Shown piece after piece: positions 28,047-36,856 of a stretch of DNA of 64,000 nt. Under the pieces are notes generated by a model. It was not told the origin of the DNA and did no database searches. It saw nothing but the letters and a program-made list of their open reading frames with translations. Location of the stretch: positions 248,001 through 312,000 of the forward strand of contig NZ_PYWB01000006.1 of assembly GCF_003056345.1 (NCBI RefSeq), given 5' to 3'. Origin of the DNA: Devosia submarina (GTDB lineage Bacteria > Pseudomonadota > Alphaproteobacteria > Rhizobiales > Devosiaceae). A program made the translations under genes and the position numbers. Each line of letters begins with the position of its first letter. Within the stretch, counting starts at the first letter, position 1.

Positions 28047-28129
28047 GGCTCCACTCCAAAAAGCATTGGCTGCTCCCACGGAAATGGGAGCAAACGGACT
28101 TCGTTGCAATGGATCAGGGAAACCGAAGC

Positions 28130-28873
28130 CTAGTCGGGACGGATATCGGTGTGGGTTTTGGTGACAGGCTTGCCGCGGAAGGTGACCCAAAAGAAGTTGA
28201 GCGTGTAGGTCCCCGCGGTGCGGAAAACACCTTCTTTTTCAAGGCGGCGACCAGATGTTTTCATCTTGAGCTTGAAGGTCCATTTGACCCCGCCGACCTT
28301 GGAGAGCCGCACGGCCACGTCCGTGTCTTCACCAAAGAAAACGATGGAGCGGTCATAGCCGCCGACCTGCTCCCAGGCCGCGCGCTTGAACACGAAATTG
28401 CCACCCTGCACCACCGAGCCGACGCGCAGGATGAAGCGATTGACGATATAGATGAGGTAGGTAAGCCCATAAAAAGCACCGACCATGAAGCGGTTCCAGG
28501 GGTGCATGTCGTAGTAGATGTATGGGCCGCTGAGGCAGACGAGATTGCTGTCCCGCTTGAATTCGCTGAACACTGTATCGAGCCAGCCCTCGGGAACAAT
28601 GGTGTCGCTGTCGATGTTGGCGATCAGGTCATAGCCGACGCTCGCAGCAAAGCCGGCGTCTCGCGCATTGACGAGCCCCTTCTTGGGTTCATCGACCACC
28701 CGTACAGTGGGAAAGCTGCGGGCGATCTCGCCAGTGCGGTCCGTGGACGCATTGTTGACGACGATGATGTCGGCATCGGCGCCGGAGCGCGCGATCTCGG
28801 CCACGACGGATTGCAAGCACTTTCCGATCAGCGCTTCTTCGTTGTAGGCCGGAATAACAAATGCCAGTTTCAT
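28130..28873 (-). CDS. Family 2 glycosyltransferase
   Basis: A 247-residue GT-A-fold enzyme. MKLAFVIPAYNEEALIGKCL opens the nucleotide-sugar site, DIIVVNNASTDRTGEIA gives the second conserved Asp and IANIDSDTIVPEGWLD holds the metal-binding DSD near residue 95. FVFKRAAWEQVGGYDRSIVFFGEDTDVAVRL contains the ED acceptor-site motif near 185. A hydrophobic stretch (FYGLTYLIYIVNRFIL) suggests membrane association. It probably builds a polysaccharide or glycolipid; acceptor unknown. Start at 28873 is the family-consistent ATG. Confidence 0.9.
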   Translation of the reverse strand: MKLAFVIPAYNEEALIGKCLQSVVAEIARSGADADIIVVNNASTDRTGEIARSFPTVRVVDEPKKGLVNARDAGFAASVGYDLIANIDSDTIVPEGWLDTVFSEFKRDSNLVCLSGPYIYYDMHPWNRFMVGAFYGLTYLIYIVNRFILRVGSVVQGGNFVFKRAAWEQVGGYDRSIVFFGEDTDVAVRLSKVGGVKWTFKLKMKTSGRRLEKEGVFRTAGTYTLNFFWVTFRGKPVTKTHTDIRPD

Positions 28874-29056
28874 TGTGCCCTCGTTTGGTGCCGGGTGTGC
28901 AGCCAATAGCGGCACAATGGGCAGACATCAACAGAGCCGGGGAATAATCGATGGGTTAGAGGGCCGATCATCGGCGTTCCCACCGGAACTGCCCCTTGCG
29001 CTTGCCTTTGGCGGCTGGCAAGCAAGACCATATCGGCATGGAACGGCAGCAATTCG

Positions 29057-29851
29057 GTGAACGTCATTACTCCTGAAACCCGCTTTGGCCGTCTGCGCTC
29101 CAAATTGCGGCTGCTGTATCACAGCCATTCGCCCGGCGCGCAGCGATTTCAGTATGCGGTGCTGATCCTGGATCTGGCGATCATCGGCTTTTTCATAGCT
29201 ACGCCGCTCCTGCGCGACCAACCGGCGTTTCTGTGGCTGGACTATTCGATCGCGGCCCTGCTGACGATTGATCTGGTGGCGCGCGCCCTTGCCTCGACGG
29301 ATATGCTGCGCTGGGTGCGGCAGCCTGCGATCATCCTCGACATCTTCATCCTTGCGACGTTGCTGGCACCGACCTGGCTGGTCAATCTGGGCTTCCTGCG
29401 CATCTTGCGGTTGTGGACCCTGACGCGGCGCAATGCCATCTGGCGGCCCCTGCGCAAGCACGGACTTGGCGCGTATCAGGAGACGGTGCAGGCAGTTATC
29501 AACCTGCTGGTGTTTCTGTTTGTGGTGACGGGCTTTGTGTACACCGCCTTTGCTGACAGGGGCGGCGATTCAATCGCTAGCTATGTGGATGCGCTTTATT
29601 TCACGGTGACGACCGTCACAACGACGGGCTTTGGCGATATTACCCTGCCCGGCACCGGCGGAAAGCTGGCGTCCATCCTGATCATGATCATCGGCATTTC
29701 GCTGTTTGTCCGGCTGGCGCAATCCATTTTCCGGCCAACAAAGGTGCAATTTCCCTGCCCCCAGTGCGGTCTGCAGCGCCATGATCCAGACGCCGTGCAC
29801 TGCAAGGCGTGTGGGCATATCCTCAACATACCCGATAGCGGTGCGGACTAG
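29057..29851 (+). CDS. Voltage-gated-like potassium channel with C-terminal zinc ribbon
   Basis: A 264-residue membrane protein. Four spans S1-S4 precede the pore, S4 being Arg-rich (FLRILRLWTLTRRNAIWRPL). The selectivity filter segment is TVTTVTTTGFGDITLPG near 192, with TTGFGD in place of TVGYGD, then the last span SILIMIIGISLFVRLA. After this comes a cytoplasmic zinc-ribbon, CPQCGLQRHDPDAVHCKACG, an uncommon tail for a channel. The start is a GTG at 29057 with a weak ribosome-binding site. It converges on pxpA, overlapping by 4 bp. Confidence 0.88.
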   Translation: MNVITPETRFGRLRSKLRLLYHSHSPGAQRFQYAVLILDLAIIGFFIATPLLRDQPAFLWLDYSIAALLTIDLVARALASTDMLRWVRQPAIILDIFILATLLAPTWLVNLGFLRILRLWTLTRRNAIWRPLRKHGLGAYQETVQAVINLLVFLFVVTGFVYTAFADRGGDSIASYVDALYFTVTTVTTTGFGDITLPGTGGKLASILIMIIGISLFVRLAQSIFRPTKVQFPCPQCGLQRHDPDAVHCKACGHILNIPDSGAD

Positions 29852-30609
29852 AGGGAGGGAGGCTCGGGCTCCTGAGCCTTTATTTCGATGCCGTCGGCTT
29901 CCAGTGCATCCCGGACATCGCGCGCAAGATCGACGGCGCCGGGTGTATCGCCATGAAGGCAAATGGAGCGGGCGGAGGATTTGAGAATCGTGCCATCGTT
30001 CGCAACGATCTCGCCTGATTTGGCGAGGCGCAGGCAGCGCTCGATGACTGCGTCTACGTCGTGGATCACCGAACCGGGCTGGGATCGTGGCACCAGCAGG
30101 CCATCAGCGGTATAGGCGCGGTCGGCATAGGCTTCGCGGACAAGCGGCAGACCAACGGCGCGCGCGGCACGAACCTGCTGGCTGTTGTCGAGCGCAAGAA
30201 CCGCTATCTTTGGGTCCATGGCCTGAATGGTGGCAAAGATGCCGATGGCAAAGGCAAGCTCTTCGGCGGTCTGGTTGGCCAAGGCGCCGTGCAGCTTCAC
30301 ATAGGACAGCGGCATGCCGACTTCATCGGCGATGAATCGCACCAGGAACAGCTGGCTGCGGATCTGCCCCAGCAATTGGTCGAGCGGCATGACCACTCGA
30401 AAGCGGCCAAAGCGTTTCGGATCGGCATAGCCTGGATGTGCACCCGCCCGCACGCCCCGGGCCTTGCAGACCTTGAGGATATGCCGGATCGTCGGCGCAT
30501 CGCCGGCATGGCCGCCACAGGCGATCGATGCGCTGGAAACGATCTGCAGGAGATCGTCGTCGGTGCCCATACCCTCGCCAAGATCAGCGTTGAGATCGAT
30601 TGAGGTCAT
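29848..30609 (-). CDS. pxpA: 5-oxoprolinase subunit A (LamB/YcsF family)
   Basis: A 253-residue protein starting MTSIDLNADLGEGMGTDDDL, the LamB/YcsF signature. SSASIACGGHAGDAPTIRHIL, GVRAGAHPGYADPKRFGRF, SYVKLHGALANQ and REAYADRAYTADGLLVPRSQPGSVI are all conserved blocks. With PxpB and PxpC it hydrolyses 5-oxoproline to glutamate at the cost of ATP. Last gene of the pxpBCA operon, overlapping pxpC by 4 bp. Confidence 0.93.
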   Translation of the reverse strand: MTSIDLNADLGEGMGTDDDLLQIVSSASIACGGHAGDAPTIRHILKVCKARGVRAGAHPGYADPKRFGRFRVVMPLDQLLGQIRSQLFLVRFIADEVGMPLSYVKLHGALANQTAEELAFAIGIFATIQAMDPKIAVLALDNSQQVRAARAVGLPLVREAYADRAYTADGLLVPRSQPGSVIHDVDAVIERCLRLAKSGEIVANDGTILKSSARSICLHGDTPGAVDLARDVRDALEADGIEIKAQEPEPPSL

Positions 30610-31496
30610 GCAAGGCCGCTCCGCAACAGTCGATGGGCATGTTCCACACTGACCGACCGGAAGGCAATTGCGGTGCCCGGGCGCATTTGAGCGAATCTAT
30701 CGAGATCGGCGGAAATGATGGTGGCGATACGCGGATAGCCGCCGGTGGGTTGGTGATCGCGCATCAGCACGATGGGCGTTCCATCGCCCAGGATCTGTAT
30801 GTCGCCGGGGACAACGGCGTCGGACACAAGTGAGAGATTGTTGGCTGAGCCAAATACGCTCTGAGGATCCTCGAGCCGCACGCCCATGCGGTCCATGCTT
30901 GCGGAAACAAGGAAAGACTCGTGCTCGAAGCGCTTGCGGACGGCGGGGCCGAACAGTTCGGCATGCAGGCCCCAGCAGAACCGGATCGGGCCCTCGACCG
31001 CGTCCAAGCCGGTTGGTTTTGCGGGGTCGTTTGCTGTGAGCGCGAGTTGCAAAACATCGCCGGCGCGCAAGGCTCGTCCTTCTAGGCCACCCAGACGCGC
31101 TCGCGTGCTGGTGGAGAGGCTGCCGAGCACCATGGGGAGCGCGATATCCTTGCTGAAGCGGAGATAACCGTAATTTCCGGAAGCGCCGGGCGCGATGGAC
31201 ACGCGATCTCCCGACTGCAGGGTCATCGTGCCGGGCCAGGGATGAGGCTCGCCGTTGAGCGCGATGGTGAACAGACCCCCGGCATAACCGATGCGGCACT
31301 GTCCGCTGGTGACTGTGAGTTCGAATTGCGCCCGGGTCAGCTCGATGGCGCCTATGCCACCCTGCCCGGCCCGCAGGAAAGCGCCCCTGTCCATGGGGCC
31401 CGAGGCGCTGAGGCCGTGGCGCAACATGCCGAAGCGGCCACCGTCCTGGATTGTGGTCATCGGACCGGCCTTGTCGATGCGAAGAACTGCGCTCAT
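30606..31496 (-). CDS. pxpC: 5-oxoprolinase subunit C (biotin-dependent carboxyltransferase family)
   Basis: A 296-residue protein. MSAVLRIDKAGPMTTIQDGGRFGMLRHGLSASGPMD is the family N-terminus; FTIALNGEP, GNYGYLRFSKDIALPMVLGS and SASMDRMGVRLEDP follow, ending with ILGDGTPIVLMRDHQPTGGYPRIA. Homologous to the C-terminal half of urea amidolyase carboxyltransferase and to KipA; with PxpB it supplies the ATP-dependent step of 5-oxoproline hydrolysis. Overlaps both neighbours by 4 bp. Confidence 0.93.
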   Translation of the reverse strand: MSAVLRIDKAGPMTTIQDGGRFGMLRHGLSASGPMDRGAFLRAGQGGIGAIELTRAQFELTVTSGQCRIGYAGGLFTIALNGEPHPWPGTMTLQSGDRVSIAPGASGNYGYLRFSKDIALPMVLGSLSTSTRARLGGLEGRALRAGDVLQLALTANDPAKPTGLDAVEGPIRFCWGLHAELFGPAVRKRFEHESFLVSASMDRMGVRLEDPQSVFGSANNLSLVSDAVVPGDIQILGDGTPIVLMRDHQPTGGYPRIATIISADLDRFAQMRPGTAIAFRSVSVEHAHRLLRSGLA

Positions 31497-32149
31497 GGCA
31501 AAGGCTCGAAGTGGATCAAATCGCCGGCGCGCAGATGAGTTGGCGGCATAATGGCCTGGTCGAAGTTCTTGAAGCTGGTTTGGCCGATCAGGTGCCAGCC
31601 TGTGGGCATTTCCGTTGCTGTTATGGCGGTCTGTCCGGCCGCAAACAATATGCTCCCGGCGGGGACGGATGGCCGGACCGTCGGGCGGCGCGGCAGAACG
31701 AGAGCTGGCTCGTGGAGGCCGCAGTAAACAAAGCCGGGTGCGAAGCCGGTGGTGAGGACGCGAAGGGGGTGCCGGTTGTGCGCGGCGATGAATTGCGGGA
31801 CTGAGAGGCCCAGAGCCTGGGCAACGTCGCCCAGATCGGGTCCGTCGAAGGCAATGGGAATGGTCCAGGCTCGTCCGGGCGCGCCGGTTTTGTCCAGCCC
31901 GAACAATATGAGCCGCAGTTCGCCCGCAAGGCTAGCGTAGCTGGTTAAGGTAGGATCGTAGCGCAGGAGCACCGAAACAAGGTTCGGCACGACTTCCTGA
32001 ACGCCGAGGATGTGGCTTTGATCCAGCACAGCGGCGAGGGCGATGGCGGCCTGGTTGGCGGCCTCGGAAAGCTTGCTGTCGAACCGGACCAGCACGGAAG
32101 TGTCGCCAAGCGGCACGATCGCGGGCTTGATCGTGGAGGGGCCAGTCAT
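31493..32149 (-). CDS. pxpB: 5-oxoprolinase subunit B (KipI family)
   Basis: A 218-residue protein. IVPLGDTSVLVRFDSKLSE, VQEVVPNLVSVLLRYDPTLT, VLTTGFAPGFVYCGLHEPALVLPRRPTVRPSVPAGSI and TEMPTGWHLIGQT are KipI/PxpB blocks. First gene of pxpBCA. The ATG at 32149 has GGGAGG five bases upstream, better than the ATG at 32167. Confidence 0.92.
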   Translation of the reverse strand: MTGPSTIKPAIVPLGDTSVLVRFDSKLSEAANQAAIALAAVLDQSHILGVQEVVPNLVSVLLRYDPTLTSYASLAGELRLILFGLDKTGAPGRAWTIPIAFDGPDLGDVAQALGLSVPQFIAAHNRHPLRVLTTGFAPGFVYCGLHEPALVLPRRPTVRPSVPAGSILFAAGQTAITATEMPTGWHLIGQTSFKNFDQAIMPPTHLRAGDLIHFEPLP

Positions 32150-32269
32150 GACAGCCTCCCTGGCCAAGGCATGCCGCAGTTCTGCCGAACCTCTCCCGGA
32201 CAGTCCCTTATGCCGGCGACCGTTTGCCGGTCACCAGCCAGATGGGGCCTGCGGAAACGAAGGTCTGGG

Positions 32270-32494
32270 TCAGTTGGGGTCTTTGCCGTCCTGTTCAACC
32301 ACGGCATCAAACAATTGCCGGGCCTGCCCTGCCCCAATTGCCTCAATGGCAACGGCGGCAATGGCAGCAAACAATTCTGCGATTTCCTGGGGATCGGTGA
32401 TTTCGGCGTCGTCGTCTTCTGCGTCGGCGTTGATTAGAGTGAACACAATACGCGCCTCCAAGTTAGCCAATGCAGTGAGTGTGCGGCGATTCAC
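32270..32494 (-). CDS. Small acidic hypothetical protein
   Basis: About 74 residues if started at the GTG at 32494: NRRTLTALANLEARIVFTLI, a run NADAEDDDAEITDPQEIAEL, then FAAIAAVAIEAIGAGQARQLF. The amphipathic helices and acidic middle look protein-like, but no family is known and there is no good ribosome-binding site. Confidence 0.4.
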   Translation of the reverse strand: MNRRTLTALANLEARIVFTLINADAEDDDAEITDPQEIAELFAAIAAVAIEAIGAGQARQLFDAVVEQDGKDPN

Positions 32495-32564
32495 GTTACG
32501 GAATAAATAATGCAAATTGTTGTAGGGGCCGCAGAAGGGCGATTGGCAGACAGGACAGCCTCGC

Positions 32565-32801
32565 TTACTCTTCGTCCGCTTCGAGCTTGTCGAGATAAGC
32601 TTCGATATCGTCCAGCGTCGCCGTGAACGGCAGAGGGTTGTGGCCAAAGATTACCTTGAAACTCTCATCATCGCGCAAGGCGTGTCCGCCCTTGCCCTGC
32701 TTGGCCGTGAGCTTTTCCGCGGTCAGGATGGTAAGGCCGTAGCGCCCCGCAAGTCGCTTCAACCGGCGCATGCGCGATGCTTCGAATTCTTTCCGGCTCA
32801 A
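32565..32801 (-). CDS. Hypothetical protein
   Basis: A 78-residue basic-to-acidic protein: RMRRLKRLAGRYGLTILTAEKLTAKQGKGGHALRDDE, then DESFKVIFGHNPLPFTATLDDIEAYLDKLE. Reads as a small folded domain with a closing helix. The start is a TTG at 32801 or an ATG at 32771. No family recognised. Confidence 0.5.
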   Translation of the reverse strand: MSRKEFEASRMRRLKRLAGRYGLTILTAEKLTAKQGKGGHALRDDESFKVIFGHNPLPFTATLDDIEAYLDKLEADEE

Positions 32802-32844
32802 TTTGGGTTCCGAATTGTGTTGCAGTTGGCGCAGGCACTATCAC

Positions 32845-33444
32845 TCAATGGCCGCCAAGGCCAGCGAGGGACAGATCCAGCAGCTTAAGGGCATCCCGGA
32901 TTGCCGCGCCTGATGCGGTGTTGTCGAAGATGCACCAGGAGCCTGGGTGCGCCGCGAGCAGGCGCGCATATTGGGCAAGGCTCTCGTCGGAATAAGGCGA
33001 ATAGTAGATTTTTGGCGAGCCATGGAGCCGTAAATAGCAGGGCCTTCCCGGTGTGGGAGCGAACTGCAGTTCAGGCTTCTGAGGATCGGCATAGACGCGC
33101 CCGATACTGAATTGCTCGAGGAGGCGGAAGGCTTCTTCGTGAGCCCAGCTGATGTGGCGCGGTTCGATGTCACCAAAGAAGAGGTCGAGCTCACCTGCAC
33201 TGTCGGTGAGCTGGCGTTCATGGGTGATGGTTTTGGGCAGCTTCACCGAAAAGCGGAATTGGTCGGGAACGGCGTCATGCCAGCGCTGCCAGGTGGATGG
33301 GCGGTGGCGGCGATAGAAGCTGGAGTTGATTTCCACCGCCCGAAAGACACTTGCATAGCGCTCAAGGGCAGTGCCCTCTCCGTCGAAGCGCTCAAGGCTC
33401 CGATCAACGCTCCAGCCTGCGGTTCCGACCAGGGGTGTGTTCAA
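32845..33444 (-). CDS. DUF72 (YecE-like) protein with an internal deletion
   Basis: DUF72 proteins are TIM-barrel-like and usually about 240-290 residues. Here PLVGTAGWSVDRS and AVEINSSFYRRHRPSTWQRWHDAVPDQFRFSVKLPKTITH match the N-terminal half, and YLRLHGSPKIYYSPYSDESLAQYARLL with WCIFDNTASGAA the C-terminal half. The link LDLFFGDI-EPRHISW skips about 45-55 residues that normally include LGPKLGxxLxQLPPS. The product would be about 199 residues and lack barrel elements. The start is uncertain; a TTG at 33444 is used. Confidence 0.7.
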   Translation of the reverse strand: MNTPLVGTAGWSVDRSLERFDGEGTALERYASVFRAVEINSSFYRRHRPSTWQRWHDAVPDQFRFSVKLPKTITHERQLTDSAGELDLFFGDIEPRHISWAHEEAFRLLEQFSIGRVYADPQKPELQFAPTPGRPCYLRLHGSPKIYYSPYSDESLAQYARLLAAHPGSWCIFDNTASGAAIRDALKLLDLSLAGLGGH

Positions 33445-33565
33445 TCCGGTTTGCTCACTGATGGATCTTGTAGGCAATAGCGCGAGGTGTGGTGTTGTTC
33501 CACTAATTGCGTTCAGGCCCGGTTCAGCCGGGTGGTGTAAAAAGCAAGGAAGAGGAGAGATATTC

Positions 33566-34069
33566 ATGCGCATTCCAGCTACTATCCTGTTTGCCTGCGC
33601 GGCCAGCTTCGCGTCCTTGCTGGGCGTGGGTGCGGCTTCGGCGCAGGTGGTCCAAGGTGAAGAACATTGCGTGGTCAATGTTCGAACTTCGGACGTGCTC
33701 AATGTGCGCGCCAAGCCCAATGCCAGCAGCCGGGTAGTGATGACGCTGCCTTATGGGCGGTGCGGGATTGTGGTGACCGGCCCCTGCAAGGGCGCGTGGT
33801 GTCCGGCAGAAGATGGGCACGATGCCGGCTGGGTTCATAGCCGGTACCTTTCTATGGTTTCGCCGGCCCGGTATTGTGTGACGGGGGTGCAGCGGAACGA
33901 CAAGCTCAATCTGCGAGCTTATCCGTCTCCGAGCTCCCGTGTTCTCACGTGGCTTGCGCCGGATCAGTGCGGGATAGCGTTCCTGCCCTACAGCACCGGC
34001 TCTTGGCAGAAGGTGCGCGTCGATGGCTATGAGGGCTGGGCGAACCGCCAATATTTGTCAGGGCAGTAA
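33566..34069 (+). CDS. Secreted protein with two bacterial SH3 domains
   Basis: A 167-residue protein with a signal peptide (MRIPATILFACAASFASLLG to ASAQ). Two SH3b units follow: NVRTSDVLNVRAKPNASSRV to GWVHSRYLS, and QRNDKLNLRAYPSPSSRVL to GYEGWANRQYLS. Cys pairs in each (CVVNV, CGIVV, CKGAWCP, CVTG, CGIAF) suggest disulfides. SH3b domains bind peptidoglycan or peptides in the periplasm. AGAGGAGAG precedes the ATG. Similar in type to the protein at 41487-41960. Confidence 0.85.
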   Translation: MRIPATILFACAASFASLLGVGAASAQVVQGEEHCVVNVRTSDVLNVRAKPNASSRVVMTLPYGRCGIVVTGPCKGAWCPAEDGHDAGWVHSRYLSMVSPARYCVTGVQRNDKLNLRAYPSPSSRVLTWLAPDQCGIAFLPYSTGSWQKVRVDGYEGWANRQYLSGQ

Positions 34070-34146
34070 GGGCCCACCCATACGGGTGGTGTGCGAGATA
34101 TTAGCAGTCGTTAGGACAAATACGGGCCGGGTTTGAGGGGAGCCTG

Positions 34147-34184
34147 GAGGGAGCGGTCGCCGTCGCAGGCCGAACCGCTCCCTC
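34147..34184 (+). terminator. Stem-loop after the SH3 gene
   Basis: GAGGGAGCGGT (34147-34157) and ACCGCTCCCTC (34174-34184) form a perfect 11-bp stem with a 16-base loop, 78 bp past the SH3 gene stop. It is followed by AAGCCTTTCTC, a weak T-rich exit. Confidence 0.5.
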
Positions 34185-34268
34185 AAGCCTTTCTCTGCCC
34201 AACTTCCTCCTACTGGCATTTTCCATCCGATTCCGTCAGGCTCGCATAAAGCCGCGTCGGAGAGGATC

Positions 34269-35324
34269 ATGCTTTTTCCAGCCATTCGCATTGCTGCCCT
34301 CGTTGTGCTGGCCGGAGGGGCAGCGCAGGCGCAGGTTTTTACCGGCGACACCGGTATTCGCAGCGCCGATCCGAGTGTGATCGAAACGAGCAACGGCTAT
34401 GTGGCGGTGGAATCGCGCAATGGGCGTATGCTGCTGGTCCGGATTGCCGAGTCTCTGGAGGGGCTTGCGGAGGTCCGGCCGGTGCGCATCTGGTCGGACA
34501 GGGAGCGGCTGGGGGAGGTTTGGGCGCCCGAGATCATTTTCCGCCAGGGGCGCTACGAGGTTTATTTCACGGCTGGGATCGGCAGCGACCACAGGATGTA
34601 TCGCATCGAGTCCACCGAGGCGGCTGAGGGCTATGGCGACGCCGTCGAGATTTCGCTTCCGGAAGATAAATGGGCCATCGATGGCATTCCCTATAGTTTC
34701 AACGGCGCAGATTACTTCATCTGGTCGGGCTGGCAGGGCGATGAGGATGTGCAGCAGGACATCTTTATCGCGCGGCTCAATAGCCAAGGCGAGGTGGAGG
34801 GGCCGCGAGTGGTAATCAGTTCGCCCGACCAGCCTTGGGAGAACGTTGCGGGGGAAACGCCCGCCATCAATGAAGGTCCGCAGCCGATCATCGATCCTGC
34901 GGGGCAATTGCACATTGTTTATTCGGCGAATGGATCATGGGGGCCGAACTACTGCCTTGCCGATCTGCGGCTACGGTCGGGTGGCGATCCGCTCGACCCG
35001 GCAGCATGGTCGAAGTCAGACGGGTGCCTGTTTGGGGCCAATGGAGAGACACTTGCCGAAGGGGCCAATCTTGCGGTTGAGGCAAAAGGAGTTGGCCACC
35101 ATAGCTTTATTCTCCGCAACGGGCAGGATGAGCCGCCACTTGCGCCCGAGGAGTTGAGGCCGTTTCTTTTTCATGGCGTTCCCGCCGCGGAAGAGCCAGC
35201 CGATTTCTGGGCAGCGCGTAAATGGTATGCGGGGCTTTATCGGTGGGTGCCCGATGTTGCGTATGGTTCAGGTAAAAACATGGACATCGGCTGGAGCCTG
35301 CAGTTCTTTGACAAGGGAAAGTGA
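34269..35324 (+). CDS. Secreted GH43-like five-bladed beta-propeller glycosidase
   Basis: A 351-residue protein with a signal peptide cleaved near AQAQ. RSADPSVIET gives the first catalytic Asp (DPSVI), EVWAPEIIFRQGRYEVYFTAG the second blade, WAIDGIPYSFNGADYFIWSGW the middle Asp and AINEGPQPIIDPAGQLHIVYS the catalytic Glu (NEGP). This D-D-E triad and WAPEI motif are GH43/clan GH-F hallmarks. Most likely an arabinan- or xylan-active exo-enzyme exported to the periplasm or medium. It follows the SH3 gene and stands alone. Confidence 0.85.
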   Translation: MLFPAIRIAALVVLAGGAAQAQVFTGDTGIRSADPSVIETSNGYVAVESRNGRMLLVRIAESLEGLAEVRPVRIWSDRERLGEVWAPEIIFRQGRYEVYFTAGIGSDHRMYRIESTEAAEGYGDAVEISLPEDKWAIDGIPYSFNGADYFIWSGWQGDEDVQQDIFIARLNSQGEVEGPRVVISSPDQPWENVAGETPAINEGPQPIIDPAGQLHIVYSANGSWGPNYCLADLRLRSGGDPLDPAAWSKSDGCLFGANGETLAEGANLAVEAKGVGHHSFILRNGQDEPPLAPEELRPFLFHGVPAAEEPADFWAARKWYAGLYRWVPDVAYGSGKNMDIGWSLQFFDKGK

Positions 35325-35392
35325 TAGGAGACAAGGCAACCGGTTAATGCTCGTTAAGCGTTTAGGAGGATCAAAGCTTCGAGGAGGCTGAA

Positions 35393-35578
35393 ATGAGCAT
35401 GTGGATTGCCTTCGGAGTGTCACTTGGTGCCGCGATCGGTTTGCTGATCGATAATCTCGCCATGGGATTGATCGGGGGGCTCCTGGTTGCAATTTTCATG
35501 AGCGCCGGAACCCTGATCAGCCCCAAGAGACAAGAAGTGCGCCGCGCACCCAGGACCAGCGATCTGCGGGACTGGTAA
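35393..35578 (+). CDS. Small membrane protein
   Basis: A 61-residue protein with two hydrophobic spans (IAFGVSLGAAIGLLI and LIGGLLVAIFMSAGTLI) and a basic C-terminus RQEVRRAPRTSDLRDW. GAGGAGG precedes the ATG, so it is probably real. Function unknown. Confidence 0.55.
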   Translation: MSMWIAFGVSLGAAIGLLIDNLAMGLIGGLLVAIFMSAGTLISPKRQEVRRAPRTSDLRDW

Positions 35579-35605
35579 TCGTCCACATCCGAAGCCGCGA
35601 ATGGC

Positions 35606-35839
35606 ATGATCCTGGCGTTTGGCTTCGCTTTTCTGTCAGTGGCGCTTCTCGGCATTGCCGCTCTGGGTGTCTTTACGGGCACAGTCTTGAACCTTGATCG
35701 ATCCGGCCCCTTGTGGGTATCGCTATCGGCGGCGCCTGAAGCCTTTGCGTGGGCGCTTGGCCTTTGCCTTGTGCTCGGCCAGGCAAGCGCGATGTTCTCG
35801 CTCCTTCTTTTCCACTGGTTTCGAAGAACTAGCCGCTAG
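35606..35839 (+). CDS. Small membrane protein
   Basis: A 77-residue protein with two predicted spans (AFGFAFLSVALLGIAALGVF and FAWALGLCLVLGQASAMFSLLL), ending FHWFRRTSR. It lies 27 bp after the preceding small membrane gene and may be coupled to it. The ribosome-binding site is poor; no family known. Confidence 0.45.
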   Translation: MILAFGFAFLSVALLGIAALGVFTGTVLNLDRSGPLWVSLSAAPEAFAWALGLCLVLGQASAMFSLLLFHWFRRTSR

Positions 35840-35995
35840 CCGAATGTGTTGCCTGCACATTGGGTTGGCAGATTGCGCCATATCGGGGTAAAGCCAGAAA
35901 TGCCCTTTGTTGTTCACCCGGTCCGGTGTGGACACAGAGTCATCAGCAAGTGCGTGCATACTGCCGATCTGGTTTTTATTGAGAGAGACGCCCCT

Positions 35996-36856
35996 ATGTC
36001 CCGCTCCGTTACACTTGTTGGACATTGTTGCGTTGATCGCGTGCATGGCGCTGACGGCAGCGTACTGCTGCGGGCAGGCGGCGTTCCGCACTACGCAGGG
36101 GCGACTTTTTCGGCGCTCGGCCGCTCTTGCCACATCATCACCAAGTATAATCCGGCAGACCATGTGGTTACGGCGGCGCTCGAAGCAATTGGGCGGAACG
36201 TTGAAACGCGCCCTGCCCGGCTAAGCACGACGTTCGAATTCACCGAAGCGGATGGGGAGATCGGCGAGCCCAGATTGGCCGCCGAGGGCGATCCGATCAC
36301 CTCAGCGGACCTTGCTTCGCTACAGGGGCAAGCTGTATATTTCGCGCCCCTCACGCCTAACGACATCGGCGCTGATTGCTTTGAGGCTGCCCGGGCATCG
36401 GGAAAACAGGTGTTTTTGGACGCACAAGGCATTACGCGGCGCGAACCGACAGAGCGCAACAGGGAGGCGGCACATGCCATTCTCGCGCTCGTGGATGTTG
36501 TGAAGGTGACCTCGGCAGAGGCCCTGTGGCTGTTTGGCACCGACGAGGCCGAAGAGCTCAAGGCCGCATTCGGGCGGCTGGGTGTTGAAGAGATCGCTCT
36601 CACCATCGGGTCGAGGGGATCGATCGTGATCTCGCCGGATGGAATCGCCCATATCGCCGAGCGACCGATCGATGCCACGGACAAGGTCGGCTGCGGAGAC
36701 GTTTATTTCGCCTCCTACATCGATGCGCGGCTCGGCGGTCATGCGGCTGCCGAAGCTGGTCGGCGCGCCTCGGCATTTGTGTCCCGCTGGCTGCGCGAAA
36801 GGTCTGCCCTTGTGGCGGAAGGAGAGCTTGCCCTGGTGGGCGACAGCGCCAGCTGA
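35996..36856 (+). CDS. PfkB-family carbohydrate kinase-like protein
   Basis: A 286-residue ribokinase-fold protein. It starts MSRSVTLVGHCCVDRV, has AGGVPHYAGATFSALGRSCH near 28 and ends with DATDKVGCGDVYFASYIDARLGG near 225. There GCGD replaces the canonical GAGD with the catalytic Asp. LTIGSRGSIVI is the expected strand before the ATP site. The phosphoryl acceptor (sugar, nucleoside or inositol-type) is unknown. The start at 35996 fits the family, as the upstream extension has no features. Confidence 0.8.
   Translation: MSRSVTLVGHCCVDRVHGADGSVLLRAGGVPHYAGATFSALGRSCHIITKYNPADHVVTAALEAIGRNVETRPARLSTTFEFTEADGEIGEPRLAAEGDPITSADLASLQGQAVYFAPLTPNDIGADCFEAARASGKQVFLDAQGITRREPTERNREAAHAILALVDVVKVTSAEALWLFGTDEAEELKAAFGRLGVEEIALTIGSRGSIVISPDGIAHIAERPIDATDKVGCGDVYFASYIDARLGGHAAAEAGRRASAFVSRWLRERSALVAEGELALVGDSAS

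Noticed and set aside
28109..28909. 266-codon plus-strand frame
   Set aside because: Antisense to the family 2 glycosyltransferase, which has clear DSD and ED motifs.
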